DNA of 64,000 nucleotides from Phycisphaerae bacterium (GTDB taxonomy: Bacteria; Planctomycetota; Phycisphaerae; UBA1845; PWPN01), in the NCBI GenBank assembly GCA_030372985.1, contig JAUCQB010000076.1, positions 80,306 through 144,305 of the forward strand, written 5' to 3'. The position numbers and the translations under genes are program-made. The notes beneath the pieces were generated by a model. It had not been told where the DNA came from. It saw only the letters and a list, made by a program, of their open reading frames with translations, and searched no databases. This document shows positions 8,647 through 17,552 of this stretch, one piece after another; positions within the stretch are counted from its first letter, which is position 1, and each line of letters starts with the position of its first letter.

Positions 8647-9630
8647 TCAGTCAAGCACGGCAGTGCTTTCTGCCGATTGGGCTTGCCCAACATGCTCAGT
8701 GGTTGCGGCGGCGATTGATCGCAACCGGTTCACTTGTGAAATCAGCATCCCACCGAGCATGACCGCCGCCCCGAACCATTCCCGCGGCTCGAATCTTTCA
8801 TTGAGGACCAGGAATCCGGCAACGGCGGCGAATACCGCCTCGAGGCTGAGCACCAGCGCGGCGTGTCCGGGCGGCGCGTGCCGCTGGCCGAAGAGCTGCA
8901 GCGTGTACGCGATTCCGGCCGAGACAACCCCACCGTAGAGAATAGCCCACATCGCCGCCCGCAGACCTTCCGCGGTCATCTGCTCGGCGGGCAATGCCCC
9001 GATGAGGCTTGCGATGGCCACTGTCGAGAACTGGACCAACCCGAGTTTCAGCGGATCGGTTCGCGGAGCAAGCCTGCCGATGAGCAGCACGTGGATGGCC
9101 CATACCACCGCCCCGATCATCTCCAGCAGGTCGCCGCGGTTGATCTCCAGCGACTCGACCACGCTCAGAAAGTAGAGTCCTGCAACGGACAGGATCGCCC
9201 CGATCCACGTGGCGATTCTCGTGCGCTGCCCAGCCATAAAGCCCAGAACCGGCACCAGGGGCACGTAGAAGCCGGTGATGAACGCGGCCTTGCCGGCGGT
9301 CGTGTATACCAGGCCCGTTTGCTGGAGACTGACCGCCACGAAGAGCACCATCCCTGCCAATGCCCCGCCGGCAAGACACGGCCGCCACCCGTCACCGGTT
9401 GGTCCGAGGGAGATCGGCTGGCCGGTGGTTCGGCGCCGCGATCGCATGGCAATAATCGGCACGAGCACCATCGCACCCAGCGCGAACCGCACGCCGGTGA
9501 AGGTCAACGGTCCCATATGCCGCATGGCAACCCGTTGGGGAACAAAGGCCACGCCCCACAACAGGGCGGCCAATAGAAGAACCGCGTCAGCCCGCAGGCT
9601 CTTGTGTCTCATGCGAACGAATACACCCAT
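8647..9630 (-). CDS. EamA/DMT-family transporter
   Basis: About 327 residues from ATG 9630, chosen because GGGAGG lies 11 nt upstream; ATG 9612 is an alternative without a ribosome site. The protein has about ten hydrophobic segments in two EamA repeats. The first begins LLLAALLWGVAFVPQRVAM; the second is marked by ALVLSLEAVFAAVAGFLVLNE, the signature C-terminal segment of drug/metabolite exporters. The fold is that of 10-TM permeases exporting amino acids, nucleosides or drugs; the substrate cannot be predicted. It is transcribed away from the fucose isomerase-like gene's terminator and converges on pntB. Confidence 0.88.
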   Translation of the reverse strand: MGVFVRMRHKSLRADAVLLLAALLWGVAFVPQRVAMRHMGPLTFTGVRFALGAMVLVPIIAMRSRRRTTGQPISLGPTGDGWRPCLAGGALAGMVLFVAVSLQQTGLVYTTAGKAAFITGFYVPLVPVLGFMAGQRTRIATWIGAILSVAGLYFLSVVESLEINRGDLLEMIGAVVWAIHVLLIGRLAPRTDPLKLGLVQFSTVAIASLIGALPAEQMTAEGLRAAMWAILYGGVVSAGIAYTLQLFGQRHAPPGHAALVLSLEAVFAAVAGFLVLNERFEPREWFGAAVMLGGMLISQVNRLRSIAAATTEHVGQAQSAESTAVLD

Positions 9631-9708
9631 CCGCGAATCGGCCTCCCAACCGCGATCGTCTCCAACGATCTTTCCCAAAGGTGGGGGCGGGCGTTGGATA
9701 AACAAGGG

Positions 9709-9740
9709 AACGGCTCCGGAAGGGGTCTCCCGGAGCCGTT
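9709..9740 (-). terminator. intrinsic-terminator-like hairpin after the L-fucose isomerase-like gene
   Basis: 11-bp arms AACGGCTCCGG and CCGGAGCCGTT enclose about 10 nt. In the minus direction the hairpin is followed by a weakly T-rich CCCTTGTTT. It lies about 100 nt past the stop at 9838. Confidence 0.5.
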
Positions 9741-9837
9741 GTGAGTGTTTCCCTGTCTCAGAAGCTCGATGCTCCCTGGCAGCGAGCAACTCGGTGAAAC
9801 CAGGGACAATAGGCAAAGAGCTGACAGACCGGGCTCT

Positions 9838-11502
9838 TCACCACTTCTTCCCGTCCTTACGGGTGCCGCAGAGGTTGACTTCCATGCCCAGGGCGGCCGC
9901 CATGGCAGCCTTCACCAGCACCGCGTTGTCCGCGGACTTGGCGTCGCGGGCGTAGACCACCTGAATGTGGTTGGCCTTGTGCTTGGCCATGAACTCGTCG
10001 CGGCTGACACCGTAGGTGACGCCGTGCATGATCGGCCACTGAGAGCAGGTCGCCTCCCAGCGGCGCTCGGTCTCTTTCTTGGGCAGCCTGACGACGCCGC
10101 CCCGGCCGATGTCGATCTTGAGCTTGCCGTCCTCGATGAACACCCGCGACCAGACGATTTCGCCGGGTTTGGAGACGCCCTTGATCGTCCCGCCGCCGAG
10201 GCGGAAGAACATCGACGGCTGCCGCTCGCTGCTGGCCCCTTTCCACCCGCCGATGAGGTGGGCCGGCGGGACCGAGCCGCTGATCAAGAACACCCAAACG
10301 TAGTCATCGACCGTGCCCGAGCGGTCCCAGTCGCCCCAGCGAACATCGTGCAAGGTGTTCTCCGGCGGCTGGCCCATCGCCCGGTGAATCCGGTAGGTCA
10401 TCAGGCAGTCCAACCCGCAGCACTCGTCCACCTCGTTGAAGTGCGGCAGGGCCTCACCGGGGTACAACAGTCGCTTGCCGTCACGGCTGTACACCGGCGG
10501 GCGGTCGACGTTGTTCAGCGTTCCCTCGACCAGGTCGCTGGCCGGCAGCAGGTCCTTGAGCCCCTGCTGGTACTGGATGCCGATTGTGTGGCAACCGAAG
10601 TCGTCGGCAATGCGCATCGCGGCAATGTACATCTTGCACTGCGTCAGAATCTGTTTCTCGGTCAGGTGTTTCTTCTCGTCCGGGCCGGTGACGAAGGTCA
10701 TGCCCTTACGGGCGTACCACTTGCGAACCTCGCGGGCCTCGCGGTCGCTGACCTGCGTGGTCTCGTAGTAGAGAGCCGACTGGCTCAATCGCTCCTTGTA
10801 GACGCCGGTCGGGTTGAGCATCTCGTCAGGGATGATGGCGTTGTACATACCCATGCAGCCCTCGTCGAAGACGCCCATGATGGCCTTCTCGCGGCGGAGC
10901 TGCTCAGCGAGGTCCTCGCCGAGCGCCCGCTCCCTGCCAGGCACGCGCACCTTCGACAGCGGTGTGACGTGCTTCATGGGATGCGTCACCGTGCCGGTCT
11001 TGAGCCAGCGCTGCAGGGAGGCCCGGAACTCCTTGGACGAGAAGTCCTCACTCCAAAGCGTGGAGTACTTCTTGCCGGCCTTGGTCAGCGAGCCGTTGAG
11101 GTTGAGCATGCCGACGAGGCCGGGCCACTGGCCGGACCAGTTGGCGCAGGTCAGGATCGGCCCCTGGTGCGAGAGCAGGCCGGCAAGCACGTGGTGCGAA
11201 TACTGCCAGACGGCTTCGGCTACGATCAGCGGGGCCTTGGGATCCATGCCGGCAAAGACCTTCATGCCCTCGACCTGCGAGGCGATGAAGCCGTGCTTCT
11301 CGTTTCGTTTGTACGGGTGGGCCCGTACGAGCTGGTAGCCGGAGTCGGCCACGGCCCTGGACAGAGCCTGCTCCATCTCGTGCTGGGCGGGCCAGCAGAC
11401 CTGGTTGGCGGACAGGCGAAGGTCACCGCTGGCGACCATCAGAACTTGCTTTTTACCAACTTTTGGCGTTTTTGAGAGCCTCGGAAACTTGTAAGCTGCC
11501 AT
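9838..11502 (-). CDS. L-fucose/L-arabinose isomerase-fold protein
   Basis: 554 residues from ATG 11502 (GAGG about 11 nt upstream; an upstream in-frame codon has no ribosome site). The sequence reads as a three-domain L-fucose isomerase-like enzyme. There is an N-terminal region with [15 protein letters not shown], a central region with [18 protein letters not shown] carrying a candidate metal-binding Glu-Asp set, and a C-terminal domain with [13 protein letters not shown] and [17 protein letters not shown]. It would interconvert an aldose and ketose, with fucose, arabinose or a related sugar as substrate. The BMC shell gene 2.5 kb away fits the planctomycete fucose/rhamnose microcompartment theme, but the aldolase and aldehyde dehydrogenase expected in such loci are not here. 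Confidence 0.75.
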   Translation of the reverse strand: MAAYKFPRLSKTPKVGKKQVLMVASGDLRLSANQVCWPAQHEMEQALSRAVADSGYQLVRAHPYKRNEKHGFIASQVEGMKVFAGMDPKAPLIVAEAVWQYSHHVLAGLLSHQGPILTCANWSGQWPGLVGMLNLNGSLTKAGKKYSTLWSEDFSSKEFRASLQRWLKTGTVTHPMKHVTPLSKVRVPGRERALGEDLAEQLRREKAIMGVFDEGCMGMYNAIIPDEMLNPTGVYKERLSQSALYYETTQVSDREAREVRKWYARKGMTFVTGPDEKKHLTEKQILTQCKMYIAAMRIADDFGCHTIGIQYQQGLKDLLPASDLVEGTLNNVDRPPVYSRDGKRLLYPGEALPHFNEVDECCGLDCLMTYRIHRAMGQPPENTLHDVRWGDWDRSGTVDDYVWVFLISGSVPPAHLIGGWKGASSERQPSMFFRLGGGTIKGVSKPGEIVWSRVFIEDGKLKIDIGRGGVVRLPKKETERRWEATCSQWPIMHGVTYGVSRDEFMAKHKANHIQVVYARDAKSADNAVLVKAAMAAALGMEVNLCGTRKDGKKW

Positions 11503-11609
11503 GATCTGGAGTTCCTCATCTAAACACTGCCAGGCGACATGCCCGGCCTGCGACACTATCTACACGCATTGGCCGGGGGGTGCAAGGCGATCGGGCTCGG
11601 AGAGCCCTC

Positions 11610-12542
11610 CTACGGTCGGACGGGTGGGTCGCCGGGGGATGGGCGGGAGGAGCCGGGCAAACGCCGGGCGAAGACACCCAGGTGGTTGGCCACCCAGCGT
11701 TCGTATTTGCCGCTGGGGCTGCTGAGCAACAACGGGCTCCCGTCAGGGCCTTCGATGACCAAAGCCGTACTGCCGCCGCCGTCGAGATTGAGACCGTTCC
11801 AGGCACCCAGCCGGCGCAGCCATTCGGCGGTTTCAGCCGTGGTTGCTCCTTCGCTGTAATCGGTCTGCCGGCCGTCGATGGTCAGGAGGATCAGGTACCG
11901 CTGGTCCTTGCTGACTCCGACGGCGGACCTCGGCTCCAAGTCGTTGCCCGTACCGACGTTGCGGCCATCCAGCAAAACGGCGCGGAACCCGCTGAGCCCG
12001 TTGTGGGCGTTGCCGGTTACTACCGGTGATTGGGCAATCCAGGCCTTACGATCTTTACCTATCAGCAGAGCGTCATATGGATTGGGCGGCGAGTAGAGGT
12101 TGCCTCGCGAAAGCGACAAGCCGCTGACATCGAGGGGCTGGCGTGCCCGGCCGGCCGTGGGCAGGAAGACCGAACCGTTGATCGCCACCTGACACTTGAA
12201 CTCGCTCAGGAACTCGGAAGGCGTGCGGGCGTTGCAGTCCATGGGCTCATCGCCATTGGAGGGGGTAACGAGAAAGTCGATCGTCGGTTCATGGCAATCG
12301 ACGCGGATGGCCCGGATTTGCATCGGCCTGGGAAACGACCTCGAGGCCCGAAACATCTCGACGCCGACGAAGACAGGCTGCCAGGGACCGATCTGGTCGC
12401 CCGGCCCCGCGGCAGATGGCCGTGACGCCAGGGGTTCGGGGTGCTCGGGCTCCAGGCGACTGATGACAATCAGCGAGATCGCCAGCAGCCCGCCGAGAAT
12501 CAGGGCGGCAATGGATATCCTGCCTCGGGAAAACCGTTCCAC
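11610..12542 (-). CDS. membrane-anchored phosphodiester glycosidase (NAGPA-domain) protein
   Basis: 310 residues from GTG 12542 with GAGG 7 nt upstream. One N-terminal membrane segment (ISIAALILGGLLAISLIVI) follows a basic start, so the protein is anchored or exported. The remainder matches the phosphodiester glycosidase family by RDCHEPTIDF-like early strands, the CQVAINGSVF block, the AVGVSKDQRYLILLTIDGRQ segment and above all GLNLDGGGSTALV, the hallmark of the fold. The human relative removes GlcNAc from phosphodiesters; bacterial members probably act on cell-wall or exopolysaccharide phosphodiesters. It is followed downstream by the fucose isomerase-like gene on the same strand. Confidence 0.8.
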   Translation of the reverse strand: MERFSRGRISIAALILGGLLAISLIVISRLEPEHPEPLASRPSAAGPGDQIGPWQPVFVGVEMFRASRSFPRPMQIRAIRVDCHEPTIDFLVTPSNGDEPMDCNARTPSEFLSEFKCQVAINGSVFLPTAGRARQPLDVSGLSLSRGNLYSPPNPYDALLIGKDRKAWIAQSPVVTGNAHNGLSGFRAVLLDGRNVGTGNDLEPRSAVGVSKDQRYLILLTIDGRQTDYSEGATTAETAEWLRRLGAWNGLNLDGGGSTALVIEGPDGSPLLLSSPSGKYERWVANHLGVFARRLPGSSRPSPGDPPVRP

Positions 12543-12815
12543 GCACGTTCCTCGCTCGCGCGGCCAAGGGGCGAATGACCACCCTTCTTATCGGCTGGAA
12601 GGGAACCTCCTGTTGATGAACGCGGCACGGGACCAGCCGAGGGGACACCGGCTTGGCTTCCGGTTCCTCGGCAACATCAACCCGGCCGGCAGGACGCCCG
12701 GCGCAGGTTTCGCCGGCTCTCGGCCGCGTGGGCATGGCTGCTGGGGTTCAGGTGACGCGGTCGGCAGGGTTTGCGTGTAGAATAGTCGGCCGTTCCATAA
12801 CCGGACGGAAACAGA

Positions 12816-13832
12816 ATGAGCAACAAGAAGTTGTACGGCATCTTCACTCCGAACATGGTCCCGCTGGACGATCGCGGCCGGATCAACGAGCCTGAGCTGC
12901 GCCGCATTGTCGACTGGCTGATCGAAAAGGGCATCACCGGCCTGTATCCCAACGGAAGCACGGGCGAATTCACCCGCTTCAGTTTCGAGGAGCGCAAGGA
13001 AATCGTCCGGATCGTCGCCGAGCAGAACGCCGGGCGACGGTTCGTGCTCGCGGGCGCGGCTGAGGCCAATGTCGAGAAGACCATTGAGGCGGCGGCGTAC
13101 TACCACTCGCTGGGAGCCACGGCCGTCGCCATCGTCGCCCCGTTCTACTACAAGATCAGCCAGGAAGGAGTGTACGCCTATTTCAGCGAGATCGCCCGGA
13201 GCAGCCCCATCGATCTGACGCTGTACAACATCCCCCAGTTTGCCAACGACATCAGCAACGAGACCATCAAACGGCTGGCCGCCGAGCACCCGCGGATCAT
13301 CGGCATCAAGGACTCGAGTCGCGACCTGCCGCGATACGTGAACATGATGCACGACATCACACCCATCCGGCCGGATTTCGTGTTCCTGATCGGCTGCGAG
13401 GAAATCCTGCTGCCCTCGCTGATCATGGGCGGCGACGGCGGAACGGTGGCCACCAGCGGCGTGGTGCCCGAGGTGGTCATGAAGTTGTACAACCTGGCGA
13501 TGGCCGGTCGCATCGAAGAGGCCCGGCAGGTCCAGTACGGCCTGCTCGACCTGATCAAGATGATCATCTTCGGGGCCGACTTTCCCGAGGCGGTGCGACA
13601 GGCGGTCGGTCTGCGGGGTTTCAAGATGGGTCGCGGGCGCCAGCCGCTCTCGCCTTCGCAGCAGTTCAGCCTGGAAGATGTTGCCCGGACCGTCCAGTGC
13701 ATTCTCAATCAGTTCGGCCTGACCGACGCCCCGCCCGGCGGCTGCGACCCGTTGCCGCTGGGTCTCGATCGCCAATCGCTCGACCAGATCGTCCAGGACG
13801 TGCTTCACGGCCTGCGGGCCAAGGGGGGTTGA
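12816..13832 (+). CDS. dihydrodipicolinate synthase-family aldolase/lyase
   Basis: 338 residues, longer than classical DapA (about 292) by a roughly 40-residue C-terminal tail. Family signatures are GSTGEFTRFSFEER, the tyrosine in LTLYNIPQFANDIS and the Schiff-base lysine at about residue 165 in IGIKDSS. The family condenses pyruvate with, or cleaves it from, aldehydes. The context (sugar enzymes and a BMC shell gene just downstream, no lysine biosynthesis genes) favours a sugar-acid lyase such as a 2-keto-3-deoxy-acid aldolase over lysine biosynthesis. The ribosome site upstream of ATG 12816 is weak (ACGGA). Confidence 0.85.
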   Translation: MSNKKLYGIFTPNMVPLDDRGRINEPELRRIVDWLIEKGITGLYPNGSTGEFTRFSFEERKEIVRIVAEQNAGRRFVLAGAAEANVEKTIEAAAYYHSLGATAVAIVAPFYYKISQEGVYAYFSEIARSSPIDLTLYNIPQFANDISNETIKRLAAEHPRIIGIKDSSRDLPRYVNMMHDITPIRPDFVFLIGCEEILLPSLIMGGDGGTVATSGVVPEVVMKLYNLAMAGRIEEARQVQYGLLDLIKMIIFGADFPEAVRQAVGLRGFKMGRGRQPLSPSQQFSLEDVARTVQCILNQFGLTDAPPGGCDPLPLGLDRQSLDQIVQDVLHGLRAKGG

Positions 13833-13890
13833 TCATCCATGCAGGCTCAACGTGCATTCGAGCGTGTGCGAAAGACCATCAGGTCACCCG

Positions 13891-13968
13891 GTAGGGCAGC
13901 GTCGAGGTCGCCGCAGCGACCGAGACCTGCCGGCCTCGCACGCCACCGGCAGCAGGTCTTCGCCCTAC
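13891..13968. repeat. intergenic imperfect palindrome with GTAGGGC/GCCCTAC ends
   Basis: A roughly 78-bp element opening GTAGGGC and closing GCCCTAC. Its 27-bp core (13906-13932) is repeated at 51637-51663 with one mismatch. It fills the gap between the DHDPS-family gene and the BMC gene; nothing else is visible in 13833-14080. Confidence 0.65.
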
Positions 13969-14080
13969 GCATTGCACGCACGCCCTTGCCGTGTCTGCCG
14001 CTCTTCACCAGTCCCCAGGCCCCAGCCCCCAGCCCCGCACCTGGGCCACATGAACACCGACACGTTACAGGGGGTATCTG

Positions 14081-14746
14081 GTGAACGCGATGGCCTCACC
14101 CACCCTGGACAGCGTCGGCTTTGTGGAGGTCATGGGCCTTGGTACGTCCCTGGTCGTTGCCGACGTTATGGCCAAGGCGGCAAATGTCACCATTGCGGGA
14201 ATCGAGTCCAACGCCCTCGGCGGCATGGGTGTTAAGGTCACCGGCAGCACCGGCGACGTGCGGGCCTCGGTGCAAGCCGGTTGGGCGATCGCCGAGCAGA
14301 TGCACGCGGGGATCAACCACACCTTCTGGCCCAACTACTCGGCCCAGGCCGATTTTCTCATTCACTCGAAGCAGGAGGTCAATGCCCTCCTTGAAGCCAA
14401 CGATCATCTGCTGCCGCCGGATGCAAGCGTGCCGGCCGGCAGTGCCGCGAAAGGAACGGAAAACACCATGGCGAAACAAGATGCGATCGGTTTCATCGAG
14501 ACGCAGGGTCTCGTCGGCATGATGGAAGCGGCGGACGTCATGCTCAAGGCCGCGAACGTCGAGATCATCGGCAAAGAGAAGATCGGGGCCGCCTACGTCA
14601 CGGTGATGGTCAGAGGCGACGTCGCAGCGGTGAAGGCCTCGGTCGAGGCGGGCGCCGCCGCGGTCAACAATCTCGGCGGCAAACTGATCCTCGCGCACGT
14701 GATTCCTCGGCCGCACGAGGGCCTGACCAAGCTGTTGCCGGCGTAG
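14081..14746 (+). CDS. bacterial microcompartment shell protein with two BMC domains
   Basis: 221 residues from GTG 14081 (AGGGGG 6 nt upstream). Two BMC domains lie in tandem: residues about 11-110 (SVGFVEVMGLGTSLVVADVM...) and 130-221 (AIGFIETQGLVGMMEAADVMLKAANVEI...VMVRGDVAAVKASVEAGA). The second is a textbook hexamer-type BMC domain. The 20-residue linker is low in complexity. The protein would assemble into pseudohexameric trimers in a microcompartment facet. No encapsulated enzymes or pentamer genes are within the window, so it is either an outlier of a locus elsewhere or specific to a minimal compartment. An internal ATG at 14468 could give the second domain alone. Confidence 0.9.
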   Translation: MNAMASPTLDSVGFVEVMGLGTSLVVADVMAKAANVTIAGIESNALGGMGVKVTGSTGDVRASVQAGWAIAEQMHAGINHTFWPNYSAQADFLIHSKQEVNALLEANDHLLPPDASVPAGSAAKGTENTMAKQDAIGFIETQGLVGMMEAADVMLKAANVEIIGKEKIGAAYVTVMVRGDVAAVKASVEAGAAAVNNLGGKLILAHVIPRPHEGLTKLLPA

Positions 14747-14772
14747 GGTCGCGATGACGGTATCCGGGCCGG

Positions 14773-17307
14773 ATGGCTTTCATGAGCAAGAACAGCCCCC
14801 TACAACCCGCAACCCGGCCGCGAGGCATTCTGCCGGCAGCCGTTGTTTTTCTCGCGGCCGTGGCAGCCGCTCTGCCGGCTCTGCGAGGCGGTTTCATCGA
14901 GGGAGACGACCAGCAGCTTGTCCTCAACTTCGTTCTTGTCAGCCGACCATCGCTGTCGCACGCCTTTGAATTGCTCACGCTCGAACCGCACCGATACCTG
15001 TACCAACCCGTGCCGATGCTCAGCTTCGCGGCCGAGTTCGCGTTGCTGAACGCTTTGGGGCTGAGTGCCCTGCCCGACGTCCCGAACTCGGGAACGTGGT
15101 TGTTCCACCTGACCAACCTTCTCATTCATGCCGCCAGCGCAGTCCTCGTGTGGCGGCTGATCGGTCGTCTGCATCCGGACCCGCGGGTCGGGCTGATTGC
15201 CGGGCTCTTGTTTGCCGTTCACCCGATGGGCATGGAGCCGACCGCCTGGGTTTGCGGGCGCATGATTTCGTTGTCCACCCTCTTCTCGCTGGCGGCGTTG
15301 AACCTGCTGCAATTGTGGGACGAACGGCCGCGTCCGGCTCTGGCCCTGCTGGTGCTGCTGATGACGGTCCTGGCGATGACCAGCAAGGTGCAGGTCGGTT
15401 TGCCCATCATCATGCTCCTGCTGCCGCTGGCTCGCCGTTCCTGGCCCCGCCGAGCATGGTGGGCCATCTGGGGCCTGTGCGCGTTGATTTGTGCTGGCTT
15501 TGCCCTGCTGAACGTAAGCCTCACGCGGCAAACCCAACTGCTCGACGTGGCCGCCGAGAGCCTGCAAGGCCCGCGGGCGGTCCGCATCATCAGCGCGCTG
15601 GGCTGGTACTTCCAGCAGTTCGTCTGGCCGAGCGGCCTGGCTCCGTTCCATCCCGCGCGAGCAGTGGTCTCCTGGTCCGATCCGGGGGTCGTGACCGCCC
15701 TGCTCGTGCTGCTGCTGGTTCTGGCCGCCGGCATCGCCTCATTGCGATGGACGCGAGTCGGCGGACTGGCCGTGCTCTGGTTCATGGCGGCAGTGGGCAG
15801 CACTCTGCCATTTCTGCCGTCGCGAAACGCCATGTTCGCGGAACGCTACGTCTATCTTGCCAACGTCGGTCTCTGCTGGGCGGCGGCGGCGTTTTTCACC
15901 GCCGTTCATCGACGCTGGCTCGCGCGGTCCCCCGCCGGCCTCTGGTTTTCGCGGGCGATGATCCTTCTTGTCATGGTCGCGCTGGCAATCGTGAGCCGGC
16001 GTACCGCCGCGGACTACCACGACGACATCACTCGCAACACCCGGGTGGCCGAGGTCTACCCCGAGTCGCCCGGTTCCTGGTGGCGGCTGGGTTGGTCCTA
16101 CTACAACGCGGGCCGTTACGCCGAGGCGGTGGCAACTGCCCAGCGCGGTCTTGGCCCGCAATTCGCCGACGCGGCTCCGTACGTCCATCAAGTCATCGGC
16201 ATGTCATATCACAAGATGGACCGCACCGATGACGCAATCGAGGCCTTGCAGAAATCCCTGGAGGCTGATCCTCGCAATCACCGGACTCACCGTTTCCTCG
16301 CCGATGTCCACAGAGAGGCGGGGCGGACGGACGGGGCCATGGCCCACTATCGTCGAGCCCTGGAACTGGCTCCGATGTATGAGCCGGCGCTGCTCGGGCT
16401 CGGTCAGATGCTCCAGGCCGCAGGTCAGGCAGACGAGGCGGTGCCTCTTTACGAACGCGTGTTGAAGGACAACCCTTTCCACCTGACCGCCAACCTTGCG
16501 ATGGCCGAGATCGAGATCAGCCGCTCGCAATATGACCAGGCCTCTGCCCGCCTGCAGAGGCTGCTCTCGTATGCCCCTGAATCCTGGACGGCCTGGACCA
16601 ACCTCGGCGTGTGCCAGGTCAATTTCGGCCAAACCGGTCGTGCGGTCGAATCCTACCGAACGGCTCTTTCCATCAACCCGCAAGCCGAGGTCGCAGCTCT
16701 CAATCTCGCCGGCCTGCTCATCAGAAAGGGGCAAGGTCCTGAGGCCGCAAGAATCCTTGTTCGGGCGCTGGCCGGCACGTCTGATCGCCGGACACTCTGG
16801 GCCGCTTACGATCTTCTGGTCGAAGGCGGTCAACTTGCGGCGGGCGCCGATCTCTGGGCCGGCTCGCTGAGGCGCGAGCCGGACGCGACCGACCTCAAGT
16901 GCTCGCTGGCGTGGGCACTGCTGTTGCGGCAGCGAACGGACGAGTCTCGCGAGTTGCTGAACGAGTGCGCCGGGCGGCTCGACGATGATCCTCTTTGGGA
17001 CGCAGCTCAAGCCATGCTAACCTTGAGCGACGGCGATCCGGGTCCGGCCGTCAGATGGTTGGAGTCTGCCGCTCAGGCGGAAGAAGGTCCGCTGCGAGAG
17101 ATGCTTCCGCGCATGAAACAGGCAATGCGGCTCTACGGAGAGAGGAACCCGGAGCAGCCGTGGCCCTACTATCTCGCGGCGAGAATGCTCCAGATTGAAG
17201 GAGAGCAGGAGAGTGCATCGCTTCTCATGGGGGAGTTCCGCAGGCTCTGCTCCGACGCCGCATGCCGAAAGCAGGCTGAAGACCTGGGTATTCCGCTCTC
17301 GCCCTGA
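14773..17307 (+). CDS. TMTC-like polytopic membrane protein with C-terminal TPR repeats
   Basis: 844 residues. The N-terminal half (about 1-410) has around ten hydrophobic segments. It carries the early acidic loop ALRGGFIEGDDQQLVLN and GLLFAVHPMGMEPTAWVCGR, the block seen in TMTC-like O-glycosyltransferase/TPR proteins. The rest (about 420-830) is a series of 34-residue TPRs (for example WWRLGWSYYNAGRYAEAVATAQ and AYDLLVEGGQLAAG). By analogy with PMT/TMTC proteins it may glycosylate exported proteins, with the TPRs presenting the substrate; this is family inference. It follows the BMC gene by 26 bp and converges on the GH106-like gene, with a hairpin at 17422-17449 between them. Confidence 0.75.
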   Translation: MAFMSKNSPLQPATRPRGILPAAVVFLAAVAAALPALRGGFIEGDDQQLVLNFVLVSRPSLSHAFELLTLEPHRYLYQPVPMLSFAAEFALLNALGLSALPDVPNSGTWLFHLTNLLIHAASAVLVWRLIGRLHPDPRVGLIAGLLFAVHPMGMEPTAWVCGRMISLSTLFSLAALNLLQLWDERPRPALALLVLLMTVLAMTSKVQVGLPIIMLLLPLARRSWPRRAWWAIWGLCALICAGFALLNVSLTRQTQLLDVAAESLQGPRAVRIISALGWYFQQFVWPSGLAPFHPARAVVSWSDPGVVTALLVLLLVLAAGIASLRWTRVGGLAVLWFMAAVGSTLPFLPSRNAMFAERYVYLANVGLCWAAAAFFTAVHRRWLARSPAGLWFSRAMILLVMVALAIVSRRTAADYHDDITRNTRVAEVYPESPGSWWRLGWSYYNAGRYAEAVATAQRGLGPQFADAAPYVHQVIGMSYHKMDRTDDAIEALQKSLEADPRNHRTHRFLADVHREAGRTDGAMAHYRRALELAPMYEPALLGLGQMLQAAGQADEAVPLYERVLKDNPFHLTANLAMAEIEISRSQYDQASARLQRLLSYAPESWTAWTNLGVCQVNFGQTGRAVESYRTALSINPQAEVAALNLAGLLIRKGQGPEAARILVRALAGTSDRRTLWAAYDLLVEGGQLAAGADLWAGSLRREPDATDLKCSLAWALLLRQRTDESRELLNECAGRLDDDPLWDAAQAMLTLSDGDPGPAVRWLESAAQAEEGPLREMLPRMKQAMRLYGERNPEQPWPYYLAARMLQIEGEQESASLLMGEFRRLCSDAACRKQAEDLGIPLSP

Positions 17308-17417
17308 GGCGGCACGGTAGGGTGTGCTCTGCACGCTGTTGGCTGAGAGGGCATGACACCGGCCGTCGGCACCACTGACCGGGTCCTCGAGAAGGAATCT
17401 CATCTCCCTGGACTGCC

Positions 17418-17450
17418 GATTTGAGATTGGCGGATTTCAAATCTCAAATG
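17418..17450. repeat. 26-bp repeat and terminator-like palindrome, left copy
   Basis: 17418-17443 matches 19725-19750 at 24 of 26 positions in the same orientation. ATTTGAGATT / AATCTCAAAT arms within it can form a hairpin between two convergent genes. The remaining gap 17308-17552 shows no gene. Confidence 0.7.
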
Positions 17451-17552
17451 GGTCCGCAAGCGGCGATTCTTCTTGCCGGCACACACGGTCAGCCGGAGAA
17501 AAGTGCCGATGAGAACATCGATGCCACTCGCCAGATTCCTGAGGACAGAGCC

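Noticed and set aside
9745..11475. Long plus-strand frame of 576 codons
   Set aside because: It mirrors the L-fucose isomerase-like gene; high GC makes antisense frames long. The protein has no recognisable features.
12816..13832. Lysine-biosynthetic dapA
   Set aside because: Longer than DapA, and no other lysine genes nearby; only the superfamily can be supported.
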